Source: Deltaproteobacteria bacterium CG_4_8_14_3_um_filter_43_13
Lineage (GTDB): Bacteria > Desulfobacterota > UBA8473
Direction of reading: 5' to 3'
DNA length: 22,801 nt
NCBI GenBank assembly: GCA_002782605.1
Contig: PFIF01000186.1
Coordinates: 3,457-26,257 of the forward strand
Under the pieces are notes generated by a model. It saw only the letters and a list, made by a program, of their open reading frames with translations, made no database searches and was not told where the DNA came from. Shown here piece after piece: positions 1 to 5,778 of the stretch (position 1 is the stretch's first letter; each line of letters opens with the position of its first letter). The translations under genes and the position numbers were made by a program.

Positions 1-711
1 GATCCCCGCAGATTTATATCGGCAGCCAAAAAAGCAGCCATTAAAAAACCCATAGTGGCGTGTAAGGTGGGAAAATCACCTGCCGCTTACAAGCCGGCAT
101 ATTCTCATACAGGTTCTATAGCAGGCAAATATGAACTGTATGATGCCGCTTTTAAGCAGTCGAACATTGTATCTGCCGGAGACTGTGAGGAACTGCTTGA
201 CATAGCCAAGATACTGTCTCTTTCTTCTCCGCCAAAGGGAGACAGGGTAGCCGTTCTCTCCTTCCAGGCAGGACCAGGGATTATGATAACAGATGTATGT
301 GCAACCAAAGGCATGAAGCTGCCAAGCTTTTCAGACAGGACAAAAAAGATACTGGAAGAGACCTTGCCCCCTATGACAATAAGAACCAACCCTGTGGATC
401 TGGGGTTTGCAAGAGGCTGGAAAACTCTGGATACAGTGATAAGGGCCGTTTTAGAAGACAGTAATATTGATGCCTTGATCTTCTTCATGCTGCCCCATCC
501 TGTTGTACCCTTCAAGGAATTGTTCAAAGGCATGGTGGACCTAAAAAAGGAATACGGAAAGCCTGTTGTAATGTGTATAAATTCACATCAAATGGATATC
601 CAGGATGTAATAGATGTATTTGAAAAGAATTCAATCCCTGTCTACACCACACCTGAAAGGGCTGCAAAGGCCCTTTCAGGCCTGGTCAGGTATGGTCAGG
701 TTATTGGATAA
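1..711 (+). CDS. ADP-forming acyl-CoA synthetase, alpha subunit (3' part)
   Basis: The gene is open from the first base and ends at TAA 709-711, so its 5' part lies outside the window. It resembles the succinyl-CoA-ligase-like half of NDP-forming acetate/acyl-CoA ligases. These enzymes interconvert an acyl-CoA with acid plus ATP through a phosphohistidine. The fragment shows the stretch KPIVACKVGKS followed by SHTGSIAG, whose His (codon 106-108) matches the conserved phosphorylated histidine. The motif YDAAFKQSNIV and the later glycine-rich part also fit. The protein stops at the end of the alpha portion, so the ATP-grasp beta subunit is presumably encoded separately. An internal GTG at 55 is not the real start because the frame continues upstream with matching sequence. 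The last codons lie in a 43-bp segment repeated at 3258-3300. The acid substrate is unknown. Confidence 0.88.
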   Translation, partial: DPRRFISAAKKAAIKKPIVACKVGKSPAAYKPAYSHTGSIAGKYELYDAAFKQSNIVSAGDCEELLDIAKILSLSSPPKGDRVAVLSFQAGPGIMITDVCATKGMKLPSFSDRTKKILEETLPPMTIRTNPVDLGFARGWKTLDTVIRAVLEDSNIDALIFFMLPHPVVPFKELFKGMVDLKKEYGKPVVMCINSHQMDIQDVIDVFEKNSIPVYTTPERAAKALSGLVRYGQVIG

Positions 712-713
712 TT
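671..713 (+). repeat. Direct repeat A, left copy (3' end of the synthetase gene)
   Basis: These 43 bases, including the synthetase stop codon, recur at 3258-3300 with 3 mismatches clustered at 683-685. The two copies bracket the accessory insert. The right copy supplies the 3' end of the oppositely directed flavoprotein gene. Confidence 0.85.
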
Positions 714-794
714 ATCCGCTCTCGGTTATTCCCCATGCTGATGATGTGGTAGAGCATTGACGGGAAAACTATCCTGGCAACCCTTGGCATCTCT
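714..794 (+). repeat. Direct repeat B, left copy
   Basis: This 81-bp sequence starts directly after repeat A and recurs in the same orientation at 3100-3176, with a 4-base gap and about four substitutions. Both copies contain the stem ATGCT/AGCAT. Its right edge coincides with the point where integrase-like coding is lost, so B or the event that placed it probably truncated the integrase. Its identity is unknown. Confidence 0.8.
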
Positions 795-863
795 CGAGTA
801 GTGGTGTAACCGCATAATTTCACTTGTTTCATCCAGCAATTTACGGTTTTTTGATGTTGACAT
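726..863 (-). pseudogene. intI: Truncated integron integrase (N-terminal remnant)
   Basis: Read leftward from ATG 861-863, the first 23 residues contain KLLDETSEIMRLHHYS. This matches the start of integron integrases, whose N-terminal core-binding domain typically begins K-LLD-(V)-E-(I/M)-RL-HYS. Right after HYS (base 795) the similarity ends, and the frame runs 22 codons through repeat B to TAA at 726-728. The catalytic tyrosine-recombinase domain (R-H-R-Y) is absent. The remnant lies upstream of the cassettes and points away from them, as intI does in integrons. A purine-rich AGGGGAT precedes the ATG. The call rests on recall of the family plus context. The fragment is short, so some doubt remains. 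Confidence 0.68.
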
Positions 864-886
864 CTGTTTCTATCCCCTGTTAAAAT
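857..886 (+). promoter_or_regulatory. Candidate cassette promoter Pc
   Basis: TTGACA (857-862), an 18-base spacer and TAAAAT (881-886) form a strong sigma-70 match pointing at the cassettes. It overlaps the start codon of the integrase remnant, which is where integron Pc promoters commonly lie. The first cassette gene starts about 120 bases downstream. Confidence 0.6.
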
Positions 887-914
887 GATTGCGTTTTATT
901 GATAACAGGAATGA

Positions 915-947
915 GGTAAATTTACCAGAAAATCCATTCAATATCAA
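915..947 (-). promoter_or_regulatory. Candidate integrase promoter PintI with palindromic operator
   Basis: On the minus strand TTGATA (bases 947-942), a 17-base spacer and TAAATT (924-919) lie upstream of the integrase remnant. The -10 sits inside the perfect 12-bp palindrome GGTAAATTTACC (915-926), a possible repressor site. PintI of some integrons is LexA controlled, but this palindrome is not a standard LexA box, so the regulator is unknown. Confidence 0.42.
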
Positions 948-948
948 C

Positions 949-986
949 TTATCAGGGCATATCGGCCTGATAAACAATGGTTAGAC
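949..986 (+). other. attI-like recombination junction
   Basis: The core site GTTAGAC (980-986) fits GTTRRRY. It follows a perfect 8-bp inverted repeat, TTATCAGG (949-956) and CCTGATAA (966-973). It marks the boundary between the integrase side and the first cassette. Its TTAGAC is complementary to the GTCTAAC box that opens the attC of that cassette (1502-1508). It could instead be the end of a former attC. Confidence 0.55.
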
Positions 987-1014
987 ATAAGTAATAAGGC
1001 GGGGGAAGGTTGTT

Positions 1015-1476
1015 GTGGGATATGCTGAATATATTCAGATTGGGATAGCGCTGGTTTTGACCGCTACTCTTGTTGCGATTATCCGCCAGTTGATTCTTCA
1101 GAACCGCCTACTCCAGGCGCAGATTCTCGCCCACCGTTTCGAGGCTCTCACTACAACCGGGAGGGAAATTACTGAGGGTGAGTTGGAGCAAGTCCATCTT
1201 TGGCCGGACAATTACATGAGTCAAGAGGTGTACGAGAAGTACAAAGATAATCCCAAGGCCATGCGCAAGTACCTGGGTGCGCTTGATTTGTACATCTACC
1301 TCGCCTTCGCTTACGCGCTCAAAAAACTCAATCTCCCTGATCCCATCGGATATGAATGGACAGAACAGTGGGCTGCTGCCTTGCTGGCGCATGAGGAGTT
1401 CCGCGAAGTACATGCGTACATAAAACGTTTCTACCCGTGGTTTGGCTGCTTCCTGGATTCTCATTTAAAACCATGA
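1015..1476 (+). CDS. Cassette-borne hypothetical membrane protein
   Basis: This 153-residue protein is not a family I recognise. A hydrophobic segment at residues 7-29 (IGIALVLTATLVAIIRQLIL core) predicts one N-terminal membrane helix with the bulk in the cytoplasm. The rest is charged, helical and rich in aromatic residues, ending in a Trp/Phe/Tyr-rich stretch (RFYPWFGCF). The start is GTG at 1015, chosen because GGGGGAAGG at 1001-1009 is a good ribosome site five bases upstream. The gene begins 34 bases after the core site at 980-986 and ends 25 bases before an attC-like site, so it fills a single 577-bp cassette (981-1557). Short leaders and orphan products are typical of integron cassettes. 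It is probably transcribed from the candidate Pc at 857-886. Confidence 0.65.
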   Translation: MGYAEYIQIGIALVLTATLVAIIRQLILQNRLLQAQILAHRFEALTTTGREITEGELEQVHLWPDNYMSQEVYEKYKDNPKAMRKYLGALDLYIYLAFAYALKKLNLPDPIGYEWTEQWAAALLAHEEFREVHAYIKRFYPWFGCFLDSHLKP

Positions 1477-1501
1477 CGTAGTCAACCGCTTTCATACAGC
1501 T

Positions 1502-1563
1502 GTCTAACAATGGTATTAAGCGCGACGGCAAAAAGATGCCGCACCTTATGCCGATCGTTATCT
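1502..1563 (+). other. attC-like site of cassette 1
   Basis: The 5' box GTCTAAC (1502-1508, fits RYYYAAC) and the 3' core GTTATCT (1557-1563) enclose an imperfect palindrome. TAAC-AT-G-TAAG on the left mirrors CTTA-CGAT-GTTA on the right, and a central hairpin CGGCA-AAAAGA-TGCCG caps it. At 62 bp it is in the usual attC size range. The 5' box complements the first bases of the cassette (TTAGAC at 981), as required for a circularised cassette. The 3' box deviates from strict GTTRRRY. Confidence 0.68.
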
Positions 1564-1577
1564 TTGGCGAATAAAAA

Positions 1578-2138
1578 ATGGATTGGATAACTTTTCTAAG
1601 TAAATTAATTGATTCAGTAGTGTGGCCTGTATCCATCATTATTCTAGCATTAATCTTTCGTTCGCCACTATCAGAATTGATTCAAGTTTTGAAAAAATTC
1701 AAATATAAAGGTTTTGAGCTTGAATTTGATTCAGAAGTTAAAAAGCTCCATTCTGACATAGCTAAGACCATACCAGATAAAGGAATAATTGATGAGGAAA
1801 CTAAAGCCGAAAAGTCCAAAATGATACAGCTATCCAGAGTTTCTCCGCAGGCTGCTATCTTAAATAGTTGGGCACAAGTTGAGAAGGAAGCTTTTTTAAC
1901 TGTTCGCCGTCTTAAGCCTGAATTAGCTGATAAAGAAATTAATAATTGGTTATTGGTAATTCACACACTCCTAAATTCCGGCAAATTGGATGATGATAAA
2001 TTTAGACAATTTAATAAGCTAGGCTCTTTACGTAACCAGATAGCTCACAATATCGATATTCCCATTAGTCAGGAAGGGGCTCAAGAATATATAGAATCGG
2101 CATTAATACTAAAAAGGCATTTAGAAGAGATCGTGTAA
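1578..2138 (+). CDS. Cassette-borne membrane-anchored HEPN/DUF4145-like protein
   Basis: This 186-residue protein has an N-terminal hydrophobic helix (about residues 12-29, VVWPVSIIILALIF), then a basic and helical region, then a C-terminal helical domain. The C-terminal motif LGSLRNQIAHN contains R-x4-H, the hallmark of HEPN-type domains including DUF4145-like proteins. Some HEPN proteins are ribonucleases or nucleotidyltransferase partners, but activity cannot be assumed here. The gene starts at ATG 1578, 15 bases after the core site at 1557-1563, with only a weak ribosome site. It is more AT-rich than the preceding cassette gene, consistent with independent origin. It fills the 685-bp cassette 1558-2242. 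The function is unknown, and stress or defence is an inference from the motif. Confidence 0.68.
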   Translation: MDWITFLSKLIDSVVWPVSIIILALIFRSPLSELIQVLKKFKYKGFELEFDSEVKKLHSDIAKTIPDKGIIDEETKAEKSKMIQLSRVSPQAAILNSWAQVEKEAFLTVRRLKPELADKEINNWLLVIHTLLNSGKLDDDKFRQFNKLGSLRNQIAHNIDIPISQEGAQEYIESALILKRHLEEIV

Positions 2139-2170
2139 TAGCCGCATTAAAACATTTTAAGACAATTTAA

Positions 2171-2248
2171 AGATAACCAATCAATCAACCCGACCGGGAA
2201 TATCCTGCGGTGGGTTGTGAGCCAAAACCGTAGCTCGGCAGGTTATCT
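2171..2248 (+). other. attC-like site of cassette 2
   Basis: Outer boxes AGATAAC (2171-2177) and GTTATCT (2242-2248) are perfectly complementary, 8 bp with the next C/G. The inner stem CAACCC-ACCG/CGGT-GGGTTG has one bulged G on the 5' arm, the type of extrahelical base that orients attC folding. A small GAGC/GCTC side hairpin sits in the right arm. The 5' box also complements TTATCT at the start of this cassette (1558). Confidence 0.66.
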
Positions 2249-2272
2249 TCGCGTTCAAAGGAGGAATAGATT

Positions 2273-2515
2273 ATGCCAATGATAGCTGTGCCGGCTCATT
2301 TTGATGGTGAGCGAATTTGCTTGGATGAGCCATTTGACCTGGAACCGAATACGAAACTGATTGTCACTATTCTTCTAGGACAAAAATCTGACAATGAGCA
2401 TGAAAGTTGGTTAAATTTATCAAGTCAGAGACTAGAAGACGCATACGGAGAGAACGAGCCTGAGTATTCATCAGAGTTGCTCAAAGAGGTGAATCCCGAC
2501 TATGAAGGAAGGTAA
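2273..2515 (+). CDS. Antitoxin, DUF104/AF2212-like family
   Basis: This 80-residue protein opens with a short beta-rich segment, AVPAHFDGERICLDEPFDL-EPNT-KLIVTILL. This is the signature of DUF104/AF2212-type antitoxins that accompany PemK/MazF-like toxins. The C-terminal half (SWLNLSSQRLEDAYGE, EYSSELLKEVNPDYEGR) is acidic and probably wraps the toxin. ATG at 2273 follows a strong AAAGGAGGAA ribosome site. The stop overlaps the downstream toxin start by 14 bases, so expression is translationally coupled. The gene begins 25 bases after the core site 2242-2248, as expected for a third cassette. Such pairs usually repress their own promoter and can stabilise cassette arrays. Confidence 0.82.
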   Translation: MPMIAVPAHFDGERICLDEPFDLEPNTKLIVTILLGQKSDNEHESWLNLSSQRLEDAYGENEPEYSSELLKEVNPDYEGR

Positions 2516-2855
2516 CGTCATTCTTACACCAATTCCCCAGGCTGATGGTAAACTAAAGGAAAGGCCTGCGATCTTCCTCCGGGAAATGCCGCCCTATCGT
2601 GATCTGCTTGTTTGCGGTGTCAGCACACAGTTACACCAATATGTCAAGGATTTTGACGAGTTTATCTCTCCTGCCGATGCGGATTTTAAGTCAAGCTGTA
2701 TTCGAACAAAATCTCTGATTCGACTCGGTTTTTTAGCGGTGTTACCGCGTCATCGTGTGCTTGGTTCAATTGGTTTCATCTCAGCCGAGCGCCACAAACG
2801 TCTATTGAGAAAACTGAGTGATTACCTTACCAATTCTACCCAAGCTACAGGTTGA
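2502..2855 (+). CDS. PemK/MazF-family toxin (putative mRNA endoribonuclease)
   Basis: This 117-residue protein starts inside the antitoxin gene at ATG 2502, preceded by the in-gene purine stretch of the antitoxin. The N-terminus GNVILTPIPQADGKLKERPA has the beta-strand, loop and RPA of the PemK/MazF SH3-like fold. This is followed by FLREMPPYRDLLVCGVST and a later LIRLGFLAVLPRHRV strand typical of the family. These toxins cleave mRNA and are neutralised by the partner antitoxin. The length is normal and no frame break is seen, so the toxin may be intact. The exact cleavage specificity cannot be read from sequence. Confidence 0.82.
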   Translation: MKEGNVILTPIPQADGKLKERPAIFLREMPPYRDLLVCGVSTQLHQYVKDFDEFISPADADFKSSCIRTKSLIRLGFLAVLPRHRVLGSIGFISAERHKRLLRKLSDYLTNSTQATG

Positions 2856-2867
2856 CACCTGACCAAT

Positions 2868-2910
2868 AAGGATTGATGAGACCTGAAAAGTCGCATTCAA
2901 TCCTTTGTTC
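2868..2910 (+). terminator. Weak stem-loop after the toxin gene
   Basis: AAGGATTGA (2868-2876) and TCAATCCTT (2897-2905) form a 9-bp perfect stem with a 20-base loop, followed by TTGTTC. The long loop and poor T tract make terminator function uncertain. It does not look like an attC because no AGATAAC box pairs with the cassette start. Confidence 0.3.
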
Positions 2911-3099
2911 AAGAAGCCGCGGGCATCTCACTATATAGGGTATTGCTTCGAAGGGGATGTGCGGGAGGCGGAGCCGGGCAAGAGAGGTTCATCTCCCAAA
3001 GAGTTGGTCGATGAAAAGGATTCAAGGGGTCAAGGATTCGAGCTAAATGCTTAGAGATTTGCCATTCTTACGGTTAAACCAAAGAGTATAAACCAAAAT
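2911..3099. other. Gene-free stretch
   Basis: No open frame with family resemblance was found on either strand. The stretch contains ATTCAAGGGGTCAAGGATTC-type repetitive sequence near 3020-3040 and otherwise nothing recognisable. It probably represents decayed cassette or insertion-sequence DNA. Confidence 0.4.
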
Positions 3100-3176
3100 A
3101 TCCGCTCTCGGTTATTACCCATGCTGATTGGTAGAGCATTGACGGGGAAGCTATCCTGGCAACCCTTGGCATTTCT
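3100..3176 (+). repeat. Direct repeat B, right copy
   Basis: About 95 percent identical to 714-794 and in the same orientation, with a 4-base deletion in the hairpin loop. It is followed by about 80 unexplained bases and then repeat A, so the order of A and B differs from the left side. Confidence 0.8.
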
Positions 3177-3257
3177 TATTTCCTTTCGCTCTTTATGCCA
3201 TCTATATGCCCTTTTGATAAACTGCAAAAAGTTACCGAATTATTGAGCTGGTACACC

Positions 3258-3300
3258 CCCTTTCAGGCCCTTTCAGGTATGGTCAGGTTATTGGATAATT
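3258..3300 (+). repeat. Direct repeat A, right copy
   Basis: Matches 671-713 at 40 of 43 positions. Read on the minus strand its last bases encode the EIIQ end and TAA stop (3288-3290) of the flavoprotein gene. This suggests that the synthetase and flavoprotein genes once ended tail to tail at this sequence before the insert arrived. Confidence 0.85.
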
Positions 3301-4259
3301 TCACCTATCCTCTTGCTTGTATTAGATACCTCCTCTTCTAATTGTTTAAATAGTTCTTTAACTGGCAAGATCCTGTCAATCTGTCCAATACCCTGGCCGC
3401 ATGAAAGGAATCCACTACCCAAGTCTCCTTCTTTAACTAATTTCTGATTTTTAGGCCCCTCGATCAAAGGATATATCTTTTCAAAGGGTGCATTTTCCTT
3501 CTCTAACTCCTGTACCTTTTTTGTGACGTCGGTCACCAGGCACCTATGGGTATTTCCGTAAGGACGAAACAGCACAACAGTATCTGTCTCCTTGGCTTCC
3601 AAGAGGGTATTTTTTACGTTTTTATGTATGGGACACTCTTCGGTTAACAGAAGTCTGGTTCCCATAATAACCCCTTCGGCTCCAAGAGACATAAGCGCCA
3701 AGATTGCCTTTCCAGTAGAGATACCGCCGCCGCCAATTACAGGTATCTTTACTGCATTTACTACAGCAGGTACAAGACAGAGGGTTGTAATGTCTAGCAT
3801 CCCTGTTGCTCCTCCGTTCTCAAAGCCAACAACGGTTACTGCATCGACACCAATGGATTCAACCTTGCGGGCATAGCGCACCCCCACGCATTTATGGGTT
3901 AACTTTATTCCTTCGGGTTTTAACCTGGCAATAATGTCATCTGGGGCCCTGTGTCCGCTTGTTTCAACTACCTTAACCCCTTCCTCAATAATTACATCCA
4001 TATACTCATTGTTATCGATGGGTTGCATCATGGGGAATAAATTTAGATTGACAGCAAATGGTTTGTCAGTCGAATCCTTAATCTCCTTAATGGCGTCTCT
4101 AAAGCTATTTTTACTCTTGTAAAAAGCAGAGGGGAGGATACCGAGACCTCCGGCTTCAGCTATTGCACTTACAAATTTTGCATCGGTGATATACATCATT
4201 GTCCCACCAATGAAAGGGTATTTGATATTAAACATTTCAGTGATTCTGGTTTTTAGCAT
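3288..4259 (-). CDS. Nitronate-monooxygenase-like flavoprotein (2-nitropropane dioxygenase family)
   Basis: This 323-residue protein is a TIM barrel of the family that includes nitronate monooxygenase and FabK enoyl-ACP reductase, which bind FMN. Visible features are YPFIGGTMMYI near the N-terminus, AEAGGLGILPS (34-44), GFENGGATG (145-153), VIGGGGISTG (174-183) and VIMGTR (197-202). The last two contact the FMN phosphate. In classical members the central motif reads EAGGH, with the His acting in catalysis. Here Ala stands in that place, so nitronate oxidation is doubtful and another FMN reaction is possible. AGGGGGGT precedes the ATG. The gene is minus strand, upstream of nothing but repeats, and follows an MBL gene in the same direction. 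Its last codons are in repeat A. Confidence 0.8.
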   Translation of the reverse strand: MLKTRITEMFNIKYPFIGGTMMYITDAKFVSAIAEAGGLGILPSAFYKSKNSFRDAIKEIKDSTDKPFAVNLNLFPMMQPIDNNEYMDVIIEEGVKVVETSGHRAPDDIIARLKPEGIKLTHKCVGVRYARKVESIGVDAVTVVGFENGGATGMLDITTLCLVPAVVNAVKIPVIGGGGISTGKAILALMSLGAEGVIMGTRLLLTEECPIHKNVKNTLLEAKETDTVVLFRPYGNTHRCLVTDVTKKVQELEKENAPFEKIYPLIEGPKNQKLVKEGDLGSGFLSCGQGIGQIDRILPVKELFKQLEEEVSNTSKRIGEIIQ

Positions 4260-4301
4260 TTTTTACCCCCCTTTTTTATAGGTTACAAACACTTGATGAA
4301 G

Positions 4302-4440
4302 TCGTAAAAAGTCAAAGATCAGACGGCACAGTAAAAAGCTCCATATGCAAGGCGCGTAAATCACGAGGAGTGAAGCGTACTTATAGTTACGCTGTAACGA
4401 CGAGGGATGCAGCGCAACGCCGCAGATGGACTTTTTACGA
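4302..4440. mobile_element. MITE-like palindromic repeat (type 1)
   Basis: A 139-bp element begins TCGTAAAAAGTC (4302-4313) and ends with the perfect inverted copy GACTTTTTACGA (4429-4440). A second nested inverted pair lies inside (GTAAAAAGCTCCAT at 4331 against ATGGACTTTTTAC). There is no coding capacity. I recall similar sequences as common intergenic repeats in Desulfobacterota. The right end overlaps the MBL gene and provides its stop codon. Confidence 0.7.
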
Positions 4441-5367
4441 AGCCGTTAAATCCTTCTTCTTGAAGTAGTTGAGATATCCCATGGCACACATGGGGATGTG
4501 GTGTTCTATTACCCATTGACAGAGGAGTTCTTTCCCTCTATCTGAACCCAGTGCTTCCCTCGTATCTGCCCTGAACTTTTCTGTAATCCCTTCCTGAGAC
4601 AGACCCTTGCTCATCATTCCTGAAACACTCTCTTTCCATTTCATAAGCCAGTCAATGCCCATATTCAGGGTCTGATTTACCTTTTCTGTAATCCCAAAAT
4701 GAGAAAACAGCAGGAGCTTCAAATCAAGCCCCAAAAAACCTTTAATGGTTTCCACATTTACATCCGGATCGAATTCCGGAGGAGGGGTTGTTGGTATCAG
4801 CCTCCCTGAATCGGAAAGGTATACCCCCACTGCGTCCCCTGTAAAAAGCCCCTTCTCTTTTTCTGAGTATATACAGATATGGTGATTGGAATGCCCGGGG
4901 GAATCGATCATCCGAAGCCTCTGACCTTTACCAAGATCGATTATCTCACCACCCTTCACAGGCATTATTCTGTCCTGTTCCACAGGCAGAACCTCTCCAT
5001 ACCATTCATCTATCAAGTCCCCGAATACCCTTTTTGAACTGTTTACCAGCTTTGAAGGGTCTATCATGTGCCTTGCGCCTTTTTCGTGAACCACTACCTT
5101 CGCCTCAGGCATCTCCCTGACTAATGTGCCGGCCCCTCCTCCATGGTCTAAGTGGATGTGGGTAACAACGAGATATGATATATCAGCAGGGTCAAATCCA
5201 ACCCCTCTAATTCCTTCAATGATAAAAGGGACTGATTTTGTTGGGCCGGTCTCTATCAGGGCCAATTTTTCGCCTGCTATCAAATAGGCTGAGGTAAAAT
5301 TGGGTATACCAAATACCCTGGCATCTATTAAGTATATATTCTCGGCTACCTTCTTTGTGTTAGTCAT
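4435..5367 (-). CDS. MBL-fold metallo-hydrolase
   Basis: This 310-residue member of the metallo-beta-lactamase superfamily has the metal motif HIHLDH at residues 70-75, DSPGHSNHH further on and LFTGDAVG as the third ligand region. These give a dinuclear metal hydrolase fold. The C-terminal third (helical, NMGIDWLMKWKESV) is a family extension. Similar proteins often occur near CoA metabolism in Desulfobacterota, and a thioesterase-like or glyoxalase-II-like role is only a guess. I chose ATG 5365-5367 over a TTG one codon upstream because AAGGAGAAGG is suitably spaced. The last codon and TAA come from the MITE-like repeat at 4302-4440, so the original C-terminus was probably altered. No signal peptide is seen. 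Confidence 0.82.
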   Translation of the reverse strand: MTNTKKVAENIYLIDARVFGIPNFTSAYLIAGEKLALIETGPTKSVPFIIEGIRGVGFDPADISYLVVTHIHLDHGGGAGTLVREMPEAKVVVHEKGARHMIDPSKLVNSSKRVFGDLIDEWYGEVLPVEQDRIMPVKGGEIIDLGKGQRLRMIDSPGHSNHHICIYSEKEKGLFTGDAVGVYLSDSGRLIPTTPPPEFDPDVNVETIKGFLGLDLKLLLFSHFGITEKVNQTLNMGIDWLMKWKESVSGMMSKGLSQEGITEKFRADTREALGSDRGKELLCQWVIEHHIPMCAMGYLNYFKKKDLTAS

Positions 5368-5388
5368 CAAACCTTCTCCTTTAATTGA

Positions 5389-5594
5389 TTAGTTCACACT
5401 GAAAAATTCCCTCTTCCGCTCTCTAGTGCAGGTTTTTTGACCCATCTATGACTCGCTTCAGGCATTTTCAGGAACTCGCCCTTCGGGCTCAAACACCTGA
5501 AAATACTTATCTTCCGCTTCGTCAAGATGGGTTCCCCAAAAATCCTGCTCATGTTCGCTCCAAAGGAAATTTTTCATTTTTCAGGATGAACTAA
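5389..5594. mobile_element. MITE-like palindromic repeat (type 2)
   Basis: A 206-bp element is bounded by TTAGTTCA (5389-5396) and TGAACTAA (5587-5594). Pairing extends inward (CTGAAAAAT against ATTTTTCAG). Inside are a second arm pair (GCAGG-CCCATCT against AGATGGG-CCTGC) and the hairpin TTTTCAGG-CTCGCCCTTCGGGC-CCTGAAAA. It is non-coding. Other copies likely exist in the genome, but only one is in this window. Confidence 0.68.
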
Positions 5595-5718
5595 TTAGTT
5601 TTTTTCAAAAACCACGAGCTAGCAATTTGGGTATCGTTCCTGTTGCAAAAGAAGCCCCATAGGGTTTATATGAAAATCGTTTGTGCTGTGTTATCTGAAG
5701 TGTGCTGCAAATTCGTTC

Positions 5719-5751
5719 TTGATTTTATCAATATTATGTGATAATGTTATC
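5719..5751 (+). promoter_or_regulatory. Candidate promoter/operator of the phd-parE operon
   Basis: Two palindromes lie in tandem, TTGAT-TTT-ATCAA (5719-5731) and GATAA-TG-TTATC (5740-5751). A possible -35 TTGATT and -10 GATAAT (5740-5745) overlap them. Such arrangement fits autorepression by Phd-family antitoxins. The 15-base spacer is short. Confidence 0.4.
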
Positions 5752-5778
5752 TTCATAAAATCTTTAAAAGGAGTACTC

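Larger units (their letters stand above)
714..2855 (+). mobile_element. Relic integron / cassette array
   Basis: The segment holds an integrase remnant, divergent candidate promoters, an attI-like junction, two complete cassettes (981-1557 and 1558-2242) and a third gene block (toxin-antitoxin) starting right after the last core site. No functional integrase is present in the window. The third block has no recognisable attC of its own, so the array looks truncated on both sides. Confidence 0.62.

Noticed and set aside
915..926. GGTAAATTTACC as a LexA SOS box
   Set aside because: It lacks the CTGT-N8-ACAG pattern, so it is kept only as an unspecified palindrome.
2856..3099. An attC for the toxin-antitoxin block
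   Set aside because: No AGATAAC box complementary to the presumed cassette start was found, and the 2868-2905 stem has no core boxes.
3036..3176. Open frame on the minus strand through repeat B (SFPVNALP) as a gene
   Set aside because: It has no ribosome site or recognisable family, and the left copy shifts frame. It is treated as repeat sequence.
5683..5778. Longer antitoxin start
   Set aside because: The extension runs through the promoter/operator and lacks a ribosome site, whereas ATG 5779 has a good one.
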